From Streptomyces sp. NBC_01335 (GTDB taxonomy: Bacteria; Actinomycetota; Actinomycetes; Streptomycetales; Streptomycetaceae): 64,000 nucleotides of DNA. Below, piece by piece: positions 7,194 through 15,711 of the stretch. How positions within the stretch are numbered: position 1 is the first letter of the stretch; each line of letters opens with the position of its first letter. The notes under the pieces are model-generated. The model was not told the DNA's origin, did not search any database, and saw nothing but the letters and a program-made list of their open reading frames with translations. Both the position numbers and the translations under genes were made by a program. Where the stretch lies: positions 2,914,001 to 2,978,000 of the forward strand of contig NZ_CP108370.1 of the NCBI RefSeq assembly GCF_035953295.1, read 5' to 3'.

Positions 7194-9245
7194 TCACCGC
7201 GCGTCTCCCTGGTGCGGCGGGGCCTGGACGCCACCGGCGCCGGGTGCCGCCTGGTGCGGAATGCGCGCCTCGGCGGCCTCCGGTGCGCCGGCGGGCGGCG
7301 CGGCGGCGGCCGCCTCGGCGCTCGCGGCGCGGGACGCCACGACGTCGCGTACGGCGTCGAGCACGCCCCGGTAGCCGGAACAGCGGCAGAGGTTGCCGCA
7401 GAGCGCCTGGCGCGTCTGGAGCTCGCTGGGGGCGTGGTTGCCCTCCAGCAGGTCGTGGACGGTCATGGCCATGCCGGGGATGCAGAACCCGCACTGGACG
7501 GCCCCGCACGTGGCGAGGGCGCGCTGCACGTCGGAGGGTTCCCCGTCGACGGCGAGCCCTTCGACCGTCCGGACCTCGCTGCCGGCGGTGGTGGCCGCCG
7601 GGACGAGGCAGGAGGCGACGAGACGGCCGTCGACCTGGACGTTGCAGGCACCGCACTCGCCCTGCGAGCAGCCGTCCTTGGCGCCGGCCAGGCCGAGCCG
7701 CTCGCGGAGCACGTAGAGCAGCGACTCGCCGATCCAGGCGTCGGCGACCGGGCGGTCGACGCCGTTGACGTGCAGGACGTACGAGGTGCTCGGGTGCTCG
7801 CTCGCCCGCGGTACGGCCTCCGGCGCGGGCGGCGCCCCCTCGGCGGCGAACCCGTCGGGCGCGAACTCCGCCGCCGGAGCGGCCACTTCGTCCTCGGCCG
7901 GGGCCGGGAGCGGGTCGGACTCCGGCCCGTCGGGGGTTTCCGGCGCGTCCAGGGTGTCCGGCGCCTCCGGCTCTTCGGCCGTGGCCGCCGCCTCCGGCGC
8001 GCGTGCGGGCTCGTCCTCGGCCGCCGTCGCGGGCGCCTCGGCGGCGTCCGGTACGGGGCCGTCGGCCGTGTCCACCGGCTGCCCGTCGGGCAGTTCGGCG
8101 GCCGGTCCGGGCTCCGCCCCGACGGCCGGGTCCGCGTCGGCCGGGACGGGTTCCGGCTCGGCCCCGGACTCGAACTCCGTTGCCGGCTGCGGTTCGTGAC
8201 GCGGCTCCGGCACCAGCACCTGTTCCGGCGCGGGTTCCGGTTCCGGCGCGGGCTCCGGCGCCTGTTCCGGTACGGCGAACTCCTGGGTCGCCCAGGGCGC
8301 GGGCGCACCGCCCGGGAGCGTGGCGGGCGGGGTGGTGCCGGTGTACCACTGATCCAGCCCCGAGGAGGCGGCGAACTCCCCCGACTCTTCGGGGAGTTCG
8401 CCGTCCGCGACCGGGATCGTCCACTGCCCGGTGTGCCCGGCCGGGTCGCCGTGCCCGGAGAGATCCGTGTGGCCGGTGTGGTCCGTGTGCCCGGCGTGGT
8501 CCACAGGGCCGATGCGATCCGCGTGACCGGAGAGATCCACATGGCCGGTGTGGTCCGTGTGGCCGGAGAGCTCCGCATGACCCGTGTGGTCCGCATGACC
8601 TGTGTGGTCCGCATGACCTGTGTGGTCCGTGTGGCCGAGGTGGTGGTCGGAGGCGCCGTTGGGGTTCTGGCCGCCGCGCCCACCCTCGTAGGGCTGCTCG
8701 TAGGCCCCGGGCGCGGTGTACGGCGGGTACCCCTCGTGGACCGGGGCCGCGTCGTATCCGGAGGACGCCCCGCCGTAGGGCACCCCGTAGGCCGAGGCGC
8801 CGGGGTCGGTCGCGTCCGTCCCGTCCGCGCCGTCGGTGAAGTTCCACTGCGCGGTGTGGTGCCCGGTGGAGTGCGCCTGCTCGTACGGGGCGTACGGGCT
8901 CTGCTGGTTCGGGTCCGGCCAGTGCACCGCGCCGGGCGTGCCCGAGCCGTCCCGCGGGTGCTGTCCGTCCGGGTGGGCCGGCTGCGGCCGGGCGTTCCAG
9001 CCGCCGCCTGCGGCCGGGTCGTGACCGGCGGCGGGCGTCAGCGGCAGGATCATCGGCGGTACGTAGCCGTGGCCGGGAGCGGCCAGCGGGGCGTCGGCCA
9101 GGTCCTCCGGCGGCAGGTGGACGAAGGCCGTCGCGTCGGCGTCGTACTCGCCGCTCTGGCGCGTCGGCTGCCAGGACCCGTAGCGCGGCTCGGGGTCGTA
9201 CTCCCCCTGCTGTCCGTGCTGTTGGGGGTTTTCCTCGTTGCTCAC
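7194..9245 (-). CDS. [2Fe-2S] subunit of a molybdenum hydroxylase with a ~485-residue low-complexity N-terminal extension
   Basis: A 683-residue protein; stand-alone subunits of this family are normally about 150-200 residues. The conserved part starts near residue 487. The plant-type ferredoxin cluster ligands are Cys526, Cys531, Cys534 and Cys546 (GCSQGECGACNVQVDG). The second cluster is formed by QCGFC (585, 588) and LCRC (620, 622). It passes electrons from the Mo centre to FAD. Residues 1-485 are Pro/Glu/Ala/Gly-rich and include a His-rich repeat block at about 201-271. The GTG start at 9245 has GGGAGGG upstream and overlaps the stop of the FAD-subunit gene by four bases, which suggests translational coupling. 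No signal peptide is evident. Confidence 0.88.
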   Translation of the reverse strand: MSNEENPQQHGQQGEYDPEPRYGSWQPTRQSGEYDADATAFVHLPPEDLADAPLAAPGHGYVPPMILPLTPAAGHDPAAGGGWNARPQPAHPDGQHPRDGSGTPGAVHWPDPNQQSPYAPYEQAHSTGHHTAQWNFTDGADGTDATDPGASAYGVPYGGASSGYDAAPVHEGYPPYTAPGAYEQPYEGGRGGQNPNGASDHHLGHTDHTGHADHTGHADHTGHAELSGHTDHTGHVDLSGHADRIGPVDHAGHTDHTGHTDLSGHGDPAGHTGQWTIPVADGELPEESGEFAASSGLDQWYTGTTPPATLPGGAPAPWATQEFAVPEQAPEPAPEPEPAPEQVLVPEPRHEPQPATEFESGAEPEPVPADADPAVGAEPGPAAELPDGQPVDTADGPVPDAAEAPATAAEDEPARAPEAAATAEEPEAPDTLDAPETPDGPESDPLPAPAEDEVAAPAAEFAPDGFAAEGAPPAPEAVPRASEHPSTSYVLHVNGVDRPVADAWIGESLLYVLRERLGLAGAKDGCSQGECGACNVQVDGRLVASCLVPAATTAGSEVRTVEGLAVDGEPSDVQRALATCGAVQCGFCIPGMAMTVHDLLEGNHAPSELQTRQALCGNLCRCSGYRGVLDAVRDVVASRAASAEAAAAAPPAGAPEAAEARIPHQAAPGAGGVQAPPHQGDAR
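8433..8645 (-). repeat. 18-bp tandem repeats encoding a His-rich (DHTGHx) block
   Basis: Within the iron-sulfur subunit gene, degenerate 18-bp units encode hexapeptides such as TDHTGH, ADHTGH, VDLSGH and TDLSGH over about residues 201-271. About one residue in four is His and Asp is also frequent, a composition expected to bind transition metals. Adjacent units in the 8575-8640 part are nearly identical at DNA level. Confidence 0.85.
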
Positions 9246-10138
9246 GACAGTGCCCTCCCCAGCGCGCGTCGGGCCAGCGCGGCGACGGTGCGCCGCAGGT
9301 GCAGAACGGCGGGTGGCAGCGGTGGTGGCGCCTCCCCTTCGGCCGACGGTACCTGGTCCGGGATGCAGGCCGCGGCGACGTACTCGCCGAAGGCGGCCAG
9401 GGCGTCGGGGGCCAGGCCGCGCGCCCCGTCCCAGTCGATCAGCGAGGCGATCCACTGCTCGGCCTCCAGCGGGCGCAGCGGCATCGGCGCGATGGCGCCG
9501 ACCGCGCACCGCACCCCGCGGCGGGCCGGGTCGAGCACGATCGCGACGGACGCCATGGCGCGGCCGGGTCCGGTGCGGCCGGTGGCCTTGAGGAACACCT
9601 GCGGGGCGTGCAGCAGCGGTACCCGGACGAAGGCGATCAGTTCGGCGGGTTCGAGCAGTTCGCGCCCGGCGAGCAGGTAGGAGACCGGCATCTCGCGGCG
9701 GCGTCCGCCGGGGCCGGCGATGACCAGCTCGGCCTCCAGCGCGGCCAGCACGGGCAGGGTGTCGCCGCTCGGCGCGGCGCTCGCGATGTTGCCGCCCAGG
9801 GTTCCGGCGTTGCGGATCTGGGGCGGGCCCGCGGCGCGCGCGGAGGCGGCGAGGGCGGGGATCAGCGCGGCGAAGTCGGGGCGGCCCATGCGGGCGTGGG
9901 TGAGGCCGGCGCCGAGCAGGGCGTGGCCGTCCTGGTAGTTCCAGCCACGCAGCTCGCTGATGCGGCCGAGTCCGACGAGTCCGGCGGGGCGCAGCAGCCC
10001 CTGGTTGACGGCCGCCATGAGGTCCGTGCCGCCGGCCACCGGAACCGCGGCGGGCATGGCGCCGAGGGCCGCCACAGCCTCGTCGATCGATGCAGGCATT
10101 GTCACCGACTGCGTCGCCTGCGGTGCGTGCGTGGTCAA
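9242..10138 (-). CDS. xanthine dehydrogenase family, FAD-binding subunit
   Basis: A 298-residue medium subunit (CoxM/CutM type) that binds FAD and passes electrons from the iron-sulfur protein to the final acceptor. AGGTDLM at 35-41 and IRNAGTLGGNIAS at 108-120 are the two flavin-pyrophosphate binding signatures. The start was taken as TTG at 10138 (MTTHAPQ), with GAAGGGG eight bases upstream; a GTG further upstream in frame (VSTYRTAER) is possible but less family-like. It is the first gene of a three-gene operon (FAD, [2Fe-2S], Mo). Its stop overlaps the next gene by four bases. Confidence 0.88.
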   Translation of the reverse strand: MTTHAPQATQSVTMPASIDEAVAALGAMPAAVPVAGGTDLMAAVNQGLLRPAGLVGLGRISELRGWNYQDGHALLGAGLTHARMGRPDFAALIPALAASARAAGPPQIRNAGTLGGNIASAAPSGDTLPVLAALEAELVIAGPGGRRREMPVSYLLAGRELLEPAELIAFVRVPLLHAPQVFLKATGRTGPGRAMASVAIVLDPARRGVRCAVGAIAPMPLRPLEAEQWIASLIDWDGARGLAPDALAAFGEYVAAACIPDQVPSAEGEAPPPLPPAVLHLRRTVAALARRALGRALS

Positions 10139-10562
10139 CCCAGCTGCCCCTTCCCGGTGTCCAGGCCCTCCGGCCCGTTCCGCCGTACGGTACGTGCTCA
10201 CAGCCCGGACGTGGCAACTCTGGCACATCTTCCGGCAGCTCCGGCGCGAGGGTCCACGAAGGTTGTATCCGTCACCGAACGGACCGAAAATCCTGGTTCG
10301 TACTACTTCGGTACGGGGTGTGAATGGCCACTCCTCGGCGCGTCGCGGACGGCCGGGCAGGGGGGCGCGGAGAGCCGTTCGTCCCTGACGGCACGCGGTG
10401 CGGGGCGGTCCGGGGCGGTCCGCCGACTCCGGGCCGAACGCAAAGTTTCGGCCAACTCGTGTGCGGCACGCACCGGCCCGGAATCGGTCCTCCGGCGCTC
10501 CCGTGCGGCCTGACCGCCCCCGGAATCCGCCGGGCCGGGGGCGGAATCGAGGGCGGGCGGAA
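10139..10562. other. intergenic region between hexosaminidase and FAD-subunit genes
   Basis: No convincing gene on either strand. It should carry the promoter of the FAD-subunit operon (leftward), but I see no clear -35/-10 pair. The right end holds the hairpin at 10514-10544. Confidence 0.5.
10514..10544 (-). terminator. hairpin downstream of the hexosaminidase gene
   Basis: CCGCCCCCGG (10514-10523) pairs perfectly with CCGGGGGCGG (10535-10544) around an 11-base loop, 18 bases past the hexosaminidase stop. There is no clear T-run, as is common for terminators in this genus. Confidence 0.5.
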
Positions 10563-12257
10563 TCACACGACCGGGGGTGCGCCTTCGAGGGGGTGGCCGC
10601 CGATTCCGGGGCGGCGCTGCCACGGCAGCGGGCCGCTCGGCGGGCGGTAGCCGACGCCCAGGGCGTCCAGTCGGGCGTAGTGCGTGTCCATACGGGCGGT
10701 GAATCCGGCGAAGTCGCGGGCGGCGGGGGCGGGCAGCTCCGTCCAGGCGACCTCGGCGAGGGCGGCGAGGCGCGGGTAGACCTGGTAGTCGACGCGGGCG
10801 CGGTTCTGCATGACCTCGGTCCAGGCGTTGGCCTGGGTGCCGAGGACGTGCCGGGCGGCCTCCTCGGAGAGGCCCGGCGGCAGCGGCTCGAAGCGGTAGA
10901 CGTCCTCCAGGGTGCGGACCCAGCCGATGGGGATCGGTTCGTCGGGGCCGCCGTCCTGGCGGTAGTCGAGGTAGACCTGCTGCACCGGGCACATCACCAC
11001 GTCGTGGCCGGCCTCGGCGGCGGCGACGCCGCCCGCGTACCCGCGCCAGGAGGAGACGGTCGCGCCCTCGGCCAGGCCGCCCTCCAGGATCTCGTCCCAT
11101 CCGATGAGCCGGCGGCCCCGGGCGGTGAGCCAGCGGTCGAAGTGGCGGATGAACCAGGCCTGGAGGCCGTCCTCGTCACCGACACCGAGTTCCGCGATCC
11201 GGGCCTGCGCGGCGGGGGACGCCTTCCACTCGTCCTTGGGGCACTCGTCGCCGCCGACGTGGACGAACGGCGAGACCTCGGCGGGGAAGAGCTCCAGGAT
11301 CTCCTCGAACACGCCCTCGTAGAACCGCAGCACGGCCTCGGTGGGGGCCAGTACGTGGGTGCTGACGCCCCAGCGGTCCCAGGGCGTGAGGGCCGCGGTG
11401 TCGGTGACGTCGGTGTTGCCGAGCTCCGGGTAGGCGGCGATGGCGGCCTGCGAGTGGCCGGGGATCTCGATCTCGGGGACGACCCGGATGTGCCGCTCGG
11501 CGGCGTACGCGACGATCTCGCGGATGTCGTCCTGGGTGTAGAAGCCGCCGTAGGGGGTCTCGTCCCAGAGGTCGGAGGAGCGGTGGCCGTACTTGGTACG
11601 GGACCGCCAGGCGCCGCGCTCCGTGAGACGCGGGTACCGCTTGATCTCGACGCGCCAGCCCTGGTCGTCGGTGAGGTGGAAGTGGAAGACGTTCAGCTTG
11701 TGCGCGGCCAGCAGGTCGAGGTGGCGCAGCACGTCGTCCTTGGGCGTGAAGTGGCGGGCGACGTCGAGCATGAAGCCGCGCCAGCCGAAGCGCGGGGCGT
11801 CCTCGATCTCGACGGCCGGGACGGCGGGCCGGGTGCCGGGGACGACGGGGGCGCGGCGGAACGCCTCGGGGCCGAGGAGCTGGCGGAGCGTCTGGGCGCC
11901 GTGGAAGACCCCGGCGGGGCTGCCGCCCGTGATGCGTACACCGGTCGACGCCCCGGCGGTCAGCCGGTATCCCTCGGGCTCCATCGCGGCGTCGGTGACC
12001 AGCTCGATCGCGCGGGGGCCGCCGCCCTGGCCGGGGGCGAGCGGGAGGCCGAAGGCGGCGCCGAGGGTGGACCGCAGCCAGCGTTCGGCCGACCCGGTGC
12101 CGGGTCCGGCGGTGAGGGTGGTGGCCGCGTCCAGGACGAACGGGGCGTCGCCGCCCGTCCGGGCGCGGCGGGGCGCCGGTACGAGGCCGAGGGCCGTGAC
12201 CGTGTCGGCGGGCGCGTCGGCGCCTGCCGGGGAGAACGTGTCCGTGTCCGTGTGCAT
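10563..12257 (-). CDS. beta-N-acetylhexosaminidase, glycoside hydrolase family 20
   Basis: A 564-residue GH20 enzyme that removes terminal GlcNAc from chito-oligosaccharides by substrate-assisted catalysis. The domains are an N-terminal GH20b-like region (to about 145) and the TIM barrel (from FGWRGFMLDVARHF). The catalytic Asp-Glu pair is in HVGGDECPKDEW (about residues 337-338). HFHLTDDQGWRVEIKRYP and PEIEIPGH are further family motifs. There is no signal peptide, so it probably acts in the cytoplasm on imported chitobiose. ATG 12257 was chosen because AAGGA sits eight bases upstream; an in-frame ATG at 12266 overlaps that site. A DasR-type operator lies 39 bases upstream. Confidence 0.93.
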   Translation of the reverse strand: MHTDTDTFSPAGADAPADTVTALGLVPAPRRARTGGDAPFVLDAATTLTAGPGTGSAERWLRSTLGAAFGLPLAPGQGGGPRAIELVTDAAMEPEGYRLTAGASTGVRITGGSPAGVFHGAQTLRQLLGPEAFRRAPVVPGTRPAVPAVEIEDAPRFGWRGFMLDVARHFTPKDDVLRHLDLLAAHKLNVFHFHLTDDQGWRVEIKRYPRLTERGAWRSRTKYGHRSSDLWDETPYGGFYTQDDIREIVAYAAERHIRVVPEIEIPGHSQAAIAAYPELGNTDVTDTAALTPWDRWGVSTHVLAPTEAVLRFYEGVFEEILELFPAEVSPFVHVGGDECPKDEWKASPAAQARIAELGVGDEDGLQAWFIRHFDRWLTARGRRLIGWDEILEGGLAEGATVSSWRGYAGGVAAAEAGHDVVMCPVQQVYLDYRQDGGPDEPIPIGWVRTLEDVYRFEPLPPGLSEEAARHVLGTQANAWTEVMQNRARVDYQVYPRLAALAEVAWTELPAPAARDFAGFTARMDTHYARLDALGVGYRPPSGPLPWQRRPGIGGHPLEGAPPVV

Positions 12258-12295
12258 GGGGCGCATCCTTCAGCACACCGGCCGGAAACGGAACC

Positions 12296-12311
12296 ATTGG
12301 TCCGGACCAGG
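12296..12311. promoter_or_regulatory. DasR-type operator (dre) upstream of the hexosaminidase
   Basis: ATTGGTCCGGACCAGG contains the perfect palindrome TGGTCCGGACCA and closely matches the published dre consensus ACTGGTCTAGACCACT. DasR is the GntR-family repressor that senses GlcNAc-derived sugar phosphates. Its placement 39 bases before the GH20 start codon fits repression of GlcNAc catabolism. Binding is inferred. Confidence 0.8.
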
Positions 12312-12450
12312 AGAGAGGGCCCGAAGGGTACGGGGCACGGGCGCGGGGAAGGCCGCCGGGCACGGCGGATCCCCGTGCCGCGCGCCGGGGCGCACCACGG
12401 GGATCCGGTGACGTGCGGAGCCTCCGGCGCGGGAAGCGCCGGCCGCCGGA

Positions 12451-12738
12451 CTACTTCTTGTCCTTGCCGCCCTTGTCCTTGTCGCCGCCGGCGCCCATGG
12501 ACTCGTAGATCTCCTTGCACATCGGGCAGACCGGGTACTTCTTGGGGTCGCGCCCCGGCACCCAGACCTTCCCGCACAGTGCGACCACGGGGGTGCCCTC
12601 CAGGGCGCTCGCCATGATCTTGTCCTTCTGGACGTAATGGGCGTAGCGCTCGTGGTCGCCGTCGCCGTTCGACACCTGCGGTGTCGGCTCTACGAGGGTC
12701 CCCGTACCTGCCCCGCGCTCGGGCTCAAGAGTGCTCAT
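12451..12738 (-). CDS. DUF3039 domain protein
   Basis: A 95-residue soluble protein of unknown function, widespread in actinobacteria. The core is HERYAHYVQKDKIMASALEGTPVVALCGKVWVPGRDPKKYPVCPMCKEIY. One Cys (ALCGK) and a CPMC pair with an upstream His suggest a zinc-binding knuckle. The tail is Gly/Lys/Asp-rich. The start was taken at MSTLEPE (12738); three further upstream codons are open. It reads in the same direction as the YqgE-family gene upstream and may be co-transcribed with it. Function is not known. Confidence 0.82.
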   Translation of the reverse strand: MSTLEPERGAGTGTLVEPTPQVSNGDGDHERYAHYVQKDKIMASALEGTPVVALCGKVWVPGRDPKKYPVCPMCKEIYESMGAGGDKDKGGKDKK

Positions 12739-12768
12739 GAGCGCCAAGGGTACTGAAGAGCGCGGCCG

Positions 12769-13329
12769 TCAGTTCAGCGAAGGGTCGTCGGGATACGTGG
12801 CGATCATGGCCAGTTCGCTGCGCTGGCGCCGCAGGACGGCGCGCCAGAGCTTCTCCGGGTGCGGGGAGGCCACGTCGCCGGGCTCCGAATCGACCACGTA
12901 CCAGGCGCCTTCGTCGAGCTCGGACTCCAACTGGCCGGGGCCCCAGCCCGCGTATCCGGCGAAGATCCGCAGCGAGCCGAGGGCCGCGGCGAGGAGTTGC
13001 GGCGGGGCCTCCAGGTCGACCAGGCCGATCGCGCCGTGCACCCGGCGCCAGCCGAGCGGGCCCTCGTCGCCGGGGATCACGGCCACCCCGAGCGCGGAGT
13101 CCAGCGAGACCGGTCCGCCCTGGAAGACCACGTCCGGCGCGCCCGACAGGCCGGCCCAGGGTTCGAGGATGTCGCCGACCTCCACCGGGGTGGGGCGGTT
13201 GAGGATCACGCCGAGCGAGCCCTCCTGGTCGTGGTCGAGGAGGAGCACCACCGCGCGGTGGAAGTTCGGGTCCGCGAGTGCGGGCGTGGCCACCAGCAGC
13301 CGGCCTGTGAGGGAGGACACCTCGGTCAT
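12769..13329 (-). CDS. YqgE/AlgH family protein (UPF0301)
   Basis: A 186-residue member of the YqgE/AlgH family. The start at MTEVSSLTGRLLVATP (13329) gives the typical family length; upstream codons of the open frame are Pro/Arg-rich and look non-coding. Family features seen are LLVATPALADPNFHRAVVLLLDHDQEGSLGVILNRPT, VVFQGGPVSLDSALGVAV and IFAGYAGWGPGQLESEL. The biochemical role is unclear. AlgH influences alginate regulation in Pseudomonas, but no such pathway is implied here. It is divergent from murA; the 272 bases between them must carry both promoters. Confidence 0.9.
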   Translation of the reverse strand: MTEVSSLTGRLLVATPALADPNFHRAVVLLLDHDQEGSLGVILNRPTPVEVGDILEPWAGLSGAPDVVFQGGPVSLDSALGVAVIPGDEGPLGWRRVHGAIGLVDLEAPPQLLAAALGSLRIFAGYAGWGPGQLESELDEGAWYVVDSEPGDVASPHPEKLWRAVLRRQRSELAMIATYPDDPSLN

Positions 13330-13601
13330 GGGGAAATGATCCCGCATCCCGGGCCCGCGCGGGGGCCAAGTCGTCCGGCCCGTGCCAGGGCCGGGCGGCA
13401 CGGGTCGGGCGCGCGGAGGCACGGGGGAGCGCACGGTCCGCAGGGCTCCGGGGCGGTGACGCTGCGCGAGGTTCGGCGTGCGGAGCGTGTCGCGACGAAT
13501 TCCTTACGTCCGTACGCGCCGCATCGCCTGCCGGGCGGGGGGTAGGAGGCCATTACCCTTTTCATCGGCCCCCTGCCCGACCACTCCGGAACGCGAGATT
13601 C

Positions 13602-14942
13602 ATGACCGGCACAGACGATGTCCTGCTTGTCCACGGCGGCACCCCGCTGGAGGGCGAGATCCGCGTCCGAGGCGCCAAGAACCTGGTGCCCAAGGCAATG
13701 GTCGCCGCTCTGCTCGGCAGCGGTCCCAGCAGGCTGCGCAACGTCCCCGACATCCGTGACGTGCGGGTCGTCCGGGGTCTGCTGCAGCTGCACGGCGTGA
13801 CGGTGCGCCCGGGTGACGAACCGGGCGAGCTGGTCCTGGACCCGACGCACGTCGAGAGCGCCAATGTCGCCGACATCGACGCCCACGCGGGTTCGTCCCG
13901 CATCCCGATCCTCTTCTGCGGCCCGCTGCTCCACCGCCTCGGCCACGCCTTCATCCCCGGGCTGGGCGGCTGCGACATCGGCGGCCGGCCCATCGACTTC
14001 CACTTCGACGTGCTGCGCCGCTTCGGCGCGACGATCGAGAAGCGGGCGGACGGGCAGTACCTGGAGGCCCCGCAGCGGCTGCGCGGTACGAAGATCCGGC
14101 TGCCGTACCCCTCGGTGGGCTCCACCGAGCAGGTGCTGCTGACGGCCGTGCTCGCCGAGGGCGTCACCGAGCTGTCCAACGCGGCCGTGGAGCCGGAGAT
14201 CGAGGACCTCATCTGCGTACTGCAGAAGATGGGCGCGATCATCTCGATGGACACCGACCGGACCATCCGGATCACCGGTGTCGACAAGCTCGACGGGTAC
14301 ACCCACCGGGCGATCCCGGACCGCCTGGAGGCGGCTTCCTGGGCGTCGGCGGCGCTCGCGACCGGGGGCAACATCTACGTGCGCGGCGCCCAGCAGCGTT
14401 CGATGATGACCTTCCTCAACACCTTCCGCCGGGTCGGCGGGGCCTTCGAGATCGACGACGAGGGCATCCGCTTCTGGCACCCGGGCGGCCCGCTGAAGGC
14501 CATCGCGCTGGAGACGGACGTCCACCCGGGCTTCCAGACCGACTGGCAGCAGCCGCTGGTGGTGGCGCTGACGCAGGCGACCGGCCTCTCCATCGTCCAC
14601 GAGACGGTGTACGAGTCCCGGCTCGGCTTCACCTCGGCGCTCAACCAGATGGGTGCGCACATCCAGCTGTACCGCGAGTGCCTGGGCGGTTCCGACTGCC
14701 GCTTCGGCCAGCGCAACTTCCTGCACTCCGCGGTCGTCTCCGGCCCGACGAAGCTCCAGGGCGCGGATCTGGTCATCCCCGACCTGCGTGGCGGCTTCTC
14801 GTACCTGATCGCGGCGCTGGCGGCCGAGGGCACCTCGCGGGTCCACGGCATCGACCTGATCAACCGGGGTTACGAGAACTTCATGGAGAAGCTCGAGAAA
14901 CTCGGCGCCAAGGTCGAGCTGCCCGGCGGTTCCCTGGTCTGA
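13602..14942 (+). CDS. murA: UDP-N-acetylglucosamine 1-carboxyvinyltransferase
   Basis: A 446-residue enzyme that transfers enolpyruvate from PEP to UDP-GlcNAc, the first committed step of peptidoglycan synthesis in the cytoplasm. RGAKNLVPKAMVAALL (about 23-38) holds the conserved Lys-Asn pair. The catalytic loop GGCDIGGRPIDFH has Cys124, the residue alkylated by fosfomycin, so this copy should be fosfomycin-sensitive by mechanism, unlike the Cys-to-Asp forms of mycobacteria. Two inside-out alpha/beta domains are evident from length and repeats. The Shine-Dalgarno is weak (GAG). It stands alone, followed by a very strong inverted repeat. Confidence 0.95.
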   Translation: MTGTDDVLLVHGGTPLEGEIRVRGAKNLVPKAMVAALLGSGPSRLRNVPDIRDVRVVRGLLQLHGVTVRPGDEPGELVLDPTHVESANVADIDAHAGSSRIPILFCGPLLHRLGHAFIPGLGGCDIGGRPIDFHFDVLRRFGATIEKRADGQYLEAPQRLRGTKIRLPYPSVGSTEQVLLTAVLAEGVTELSNAAVEPEIEDLICVLQKMGAIISMDTDRTIRITGVDKLDGYTHRAIPDRLEAASWASAALATGGNIYVRGAQQRSMMTFLNTFRRVGGAFEIDDEGIRFWHPGGPLKAIALETDVHPGFQTDWQQPLVVALTQATGLSIVHETVYESRLGFTSALNQMGAHIQLYRECLGGSDCRFGQRNFLHSAVVSGPTKLQGADLVIPDLRGGFSYLIAALAAEGTSRVHGIDLINRGYENFMEKLEKLGAKVELPGGSLV

Positions 14943-14958
14943 CCCACCGTACGTCTGT

Positions 14959-15026
14959 CGTACGCGCGAAGCCCGCCGCCCCGGCCCCCGTCAGACGGGA
15001 CCGGGGCGGCGGGCTTCGCGCGTACG
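14959..15026 (+). terminator. 26-bp perfect inverted repeat after murA
   Basis: Positions 14959-14984 and 15001-15026 are exact reverse complements (arms begin CGTACGCGCGAAGCCC). The 16-base loop itself contains a small CCCGT/ACGGG stem. There is no T-run. It is strong enough to stop transcription in either direction and lies 17 bases past the murA stop. Confidence 0.8.
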
Positions 15027-15150
15027 TGGCCCGTACACACACCCCGGCCCCCAGGAACGCCCCAGACGGCCGCTGCGCCGCACGGGAGCCCTTGGCCGCC
15101 CTCGGGGCCCGGAGAGGGGCCCCGAGGCCCGTACGGGCGGGCGTGGGCGG

Positions 15151-15180
15151 CCCCAGCCTGCTCACACGAGCAGGCTGGGG
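15151..15180. terminator. 13-bp perfect hairpin between murA and hup
   Basis: CCCCAGCCTGCTC (15151-15163) and GAGCAGGCTGGGG (15168-15180) pair fully around ACAC. It is the second of three hairpins in the convergent murA/hup region and is probably a bidirectional terminator. Confidence 0.65.
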
Positions 15181-15188
15181 CTGCTATT

Positions 15189-15236
15189 CCGGCATATGCC
15201 GGAGGGCGGCCACCCTGGTCCGGGTGACCGCCCTCC
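15189..15236 (-). terminator. palindrome and hairpin downstream of the HU gene
   Basis: GGAGGGCGG (15201-15209) pairs with CCGCCCTCC (15228-15236) just past the HU stop. The adjoining CCGGCATATGCCGG (15189-15202) is a perfect 14-base palindrome. Together they probably terminate hup transcription. Confidence 0.6.
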
Positions 15237-15251
15237 GACGCGCCTGGGGAC

Positions 15252-15533
15252 TTACTTGCCCTTGGCGGCTTCCTTGAGCTTGGAGCCCGCGGAGACCTTC
15301 ACGCTGTAGCCGGCCGGGATGTTGATCGGGTCGCCGGTCTGCGGGTTACGAGCGGTGCGAGCGGCACGGTGGGTGCGCTCGAAGGTCAGGAAGCCGGGGA
15401 TGGTGACCTTCTCGTCGCCCTTGGCGACGATCTCACCGACGGTCTCGGCGAGCGCGGCCAGCACGGCGTCGGCGTCCTTGCGGGTCACCTCGGCGCGGTC
15501 GGCCAGGGCGGCCACCAGCTCACTGCGGTTCAT
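15252..15533 (-). CDS. hupA: HU-family nucleoid DNA-binding protein
   Basis: A 93-residue histone-like HU protein, which binds and bends DNA as a dimer and compacts the nucleoid. It begins MNRSELVAALADRAEVTRKDADAVLAAL (helical dimerisation body). It carries the family signature GFLTFERTHRAARTARNPQTG and a Pro-containing DNA-binding arm, PINIPAGYSVKVSAGSKLKEA. The length is that of the short vegetative HU (HupA); there is no Lys/Ala-rich tail as in HupS. GGGAG lies upstream with good spacing. The long 5' region (15534-15936) holds several repeats. The symbol hupA is assigned from family and from the murA neighbourhood. Confidence 0.94.
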   Translation of the reverse strand: MNRSELVAALADRAEVTRKDADAVLAALAETVGEIVAKGDEKVTIPGFLTFERTHRAARTARNPQTGDPINIPAGYSVKVSAGSKLKEAAKGK

Positions 15534-15617
15534 GTTGTTACTCCCGTGTTCTTCTTGCCTGTGAGGCGTGAGATCGAAGCCGATGCTGCCAGGGCCCTCT
15601 GACAGTCCCCGGACCCG

Positions 15618-15633
15618 GGTCTGATGTCAGACC
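15618..15633. promoter_or_regulatory. inverted repeat in the hup 5' region
   Basis: GGTCTGA-TG-TCAGACC is a perfect 7-bp inverted repeat about 85 bases upstream of the HU start. It lies between that gene and a weak promoter-like pair (TTGGCT at 15676-15681 and CAGGAT at 15651-15656, minus strand, 19-base spacer). Confidence 0.35.
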
Positions 15634-15711
15634 CTCGCGCCCGATTACGCATCCTGCCCCCACCTGCGGCGGGAAAGCCAATCCGGAACCCTCCGGTGTC
15701 ACACGGAAAGC

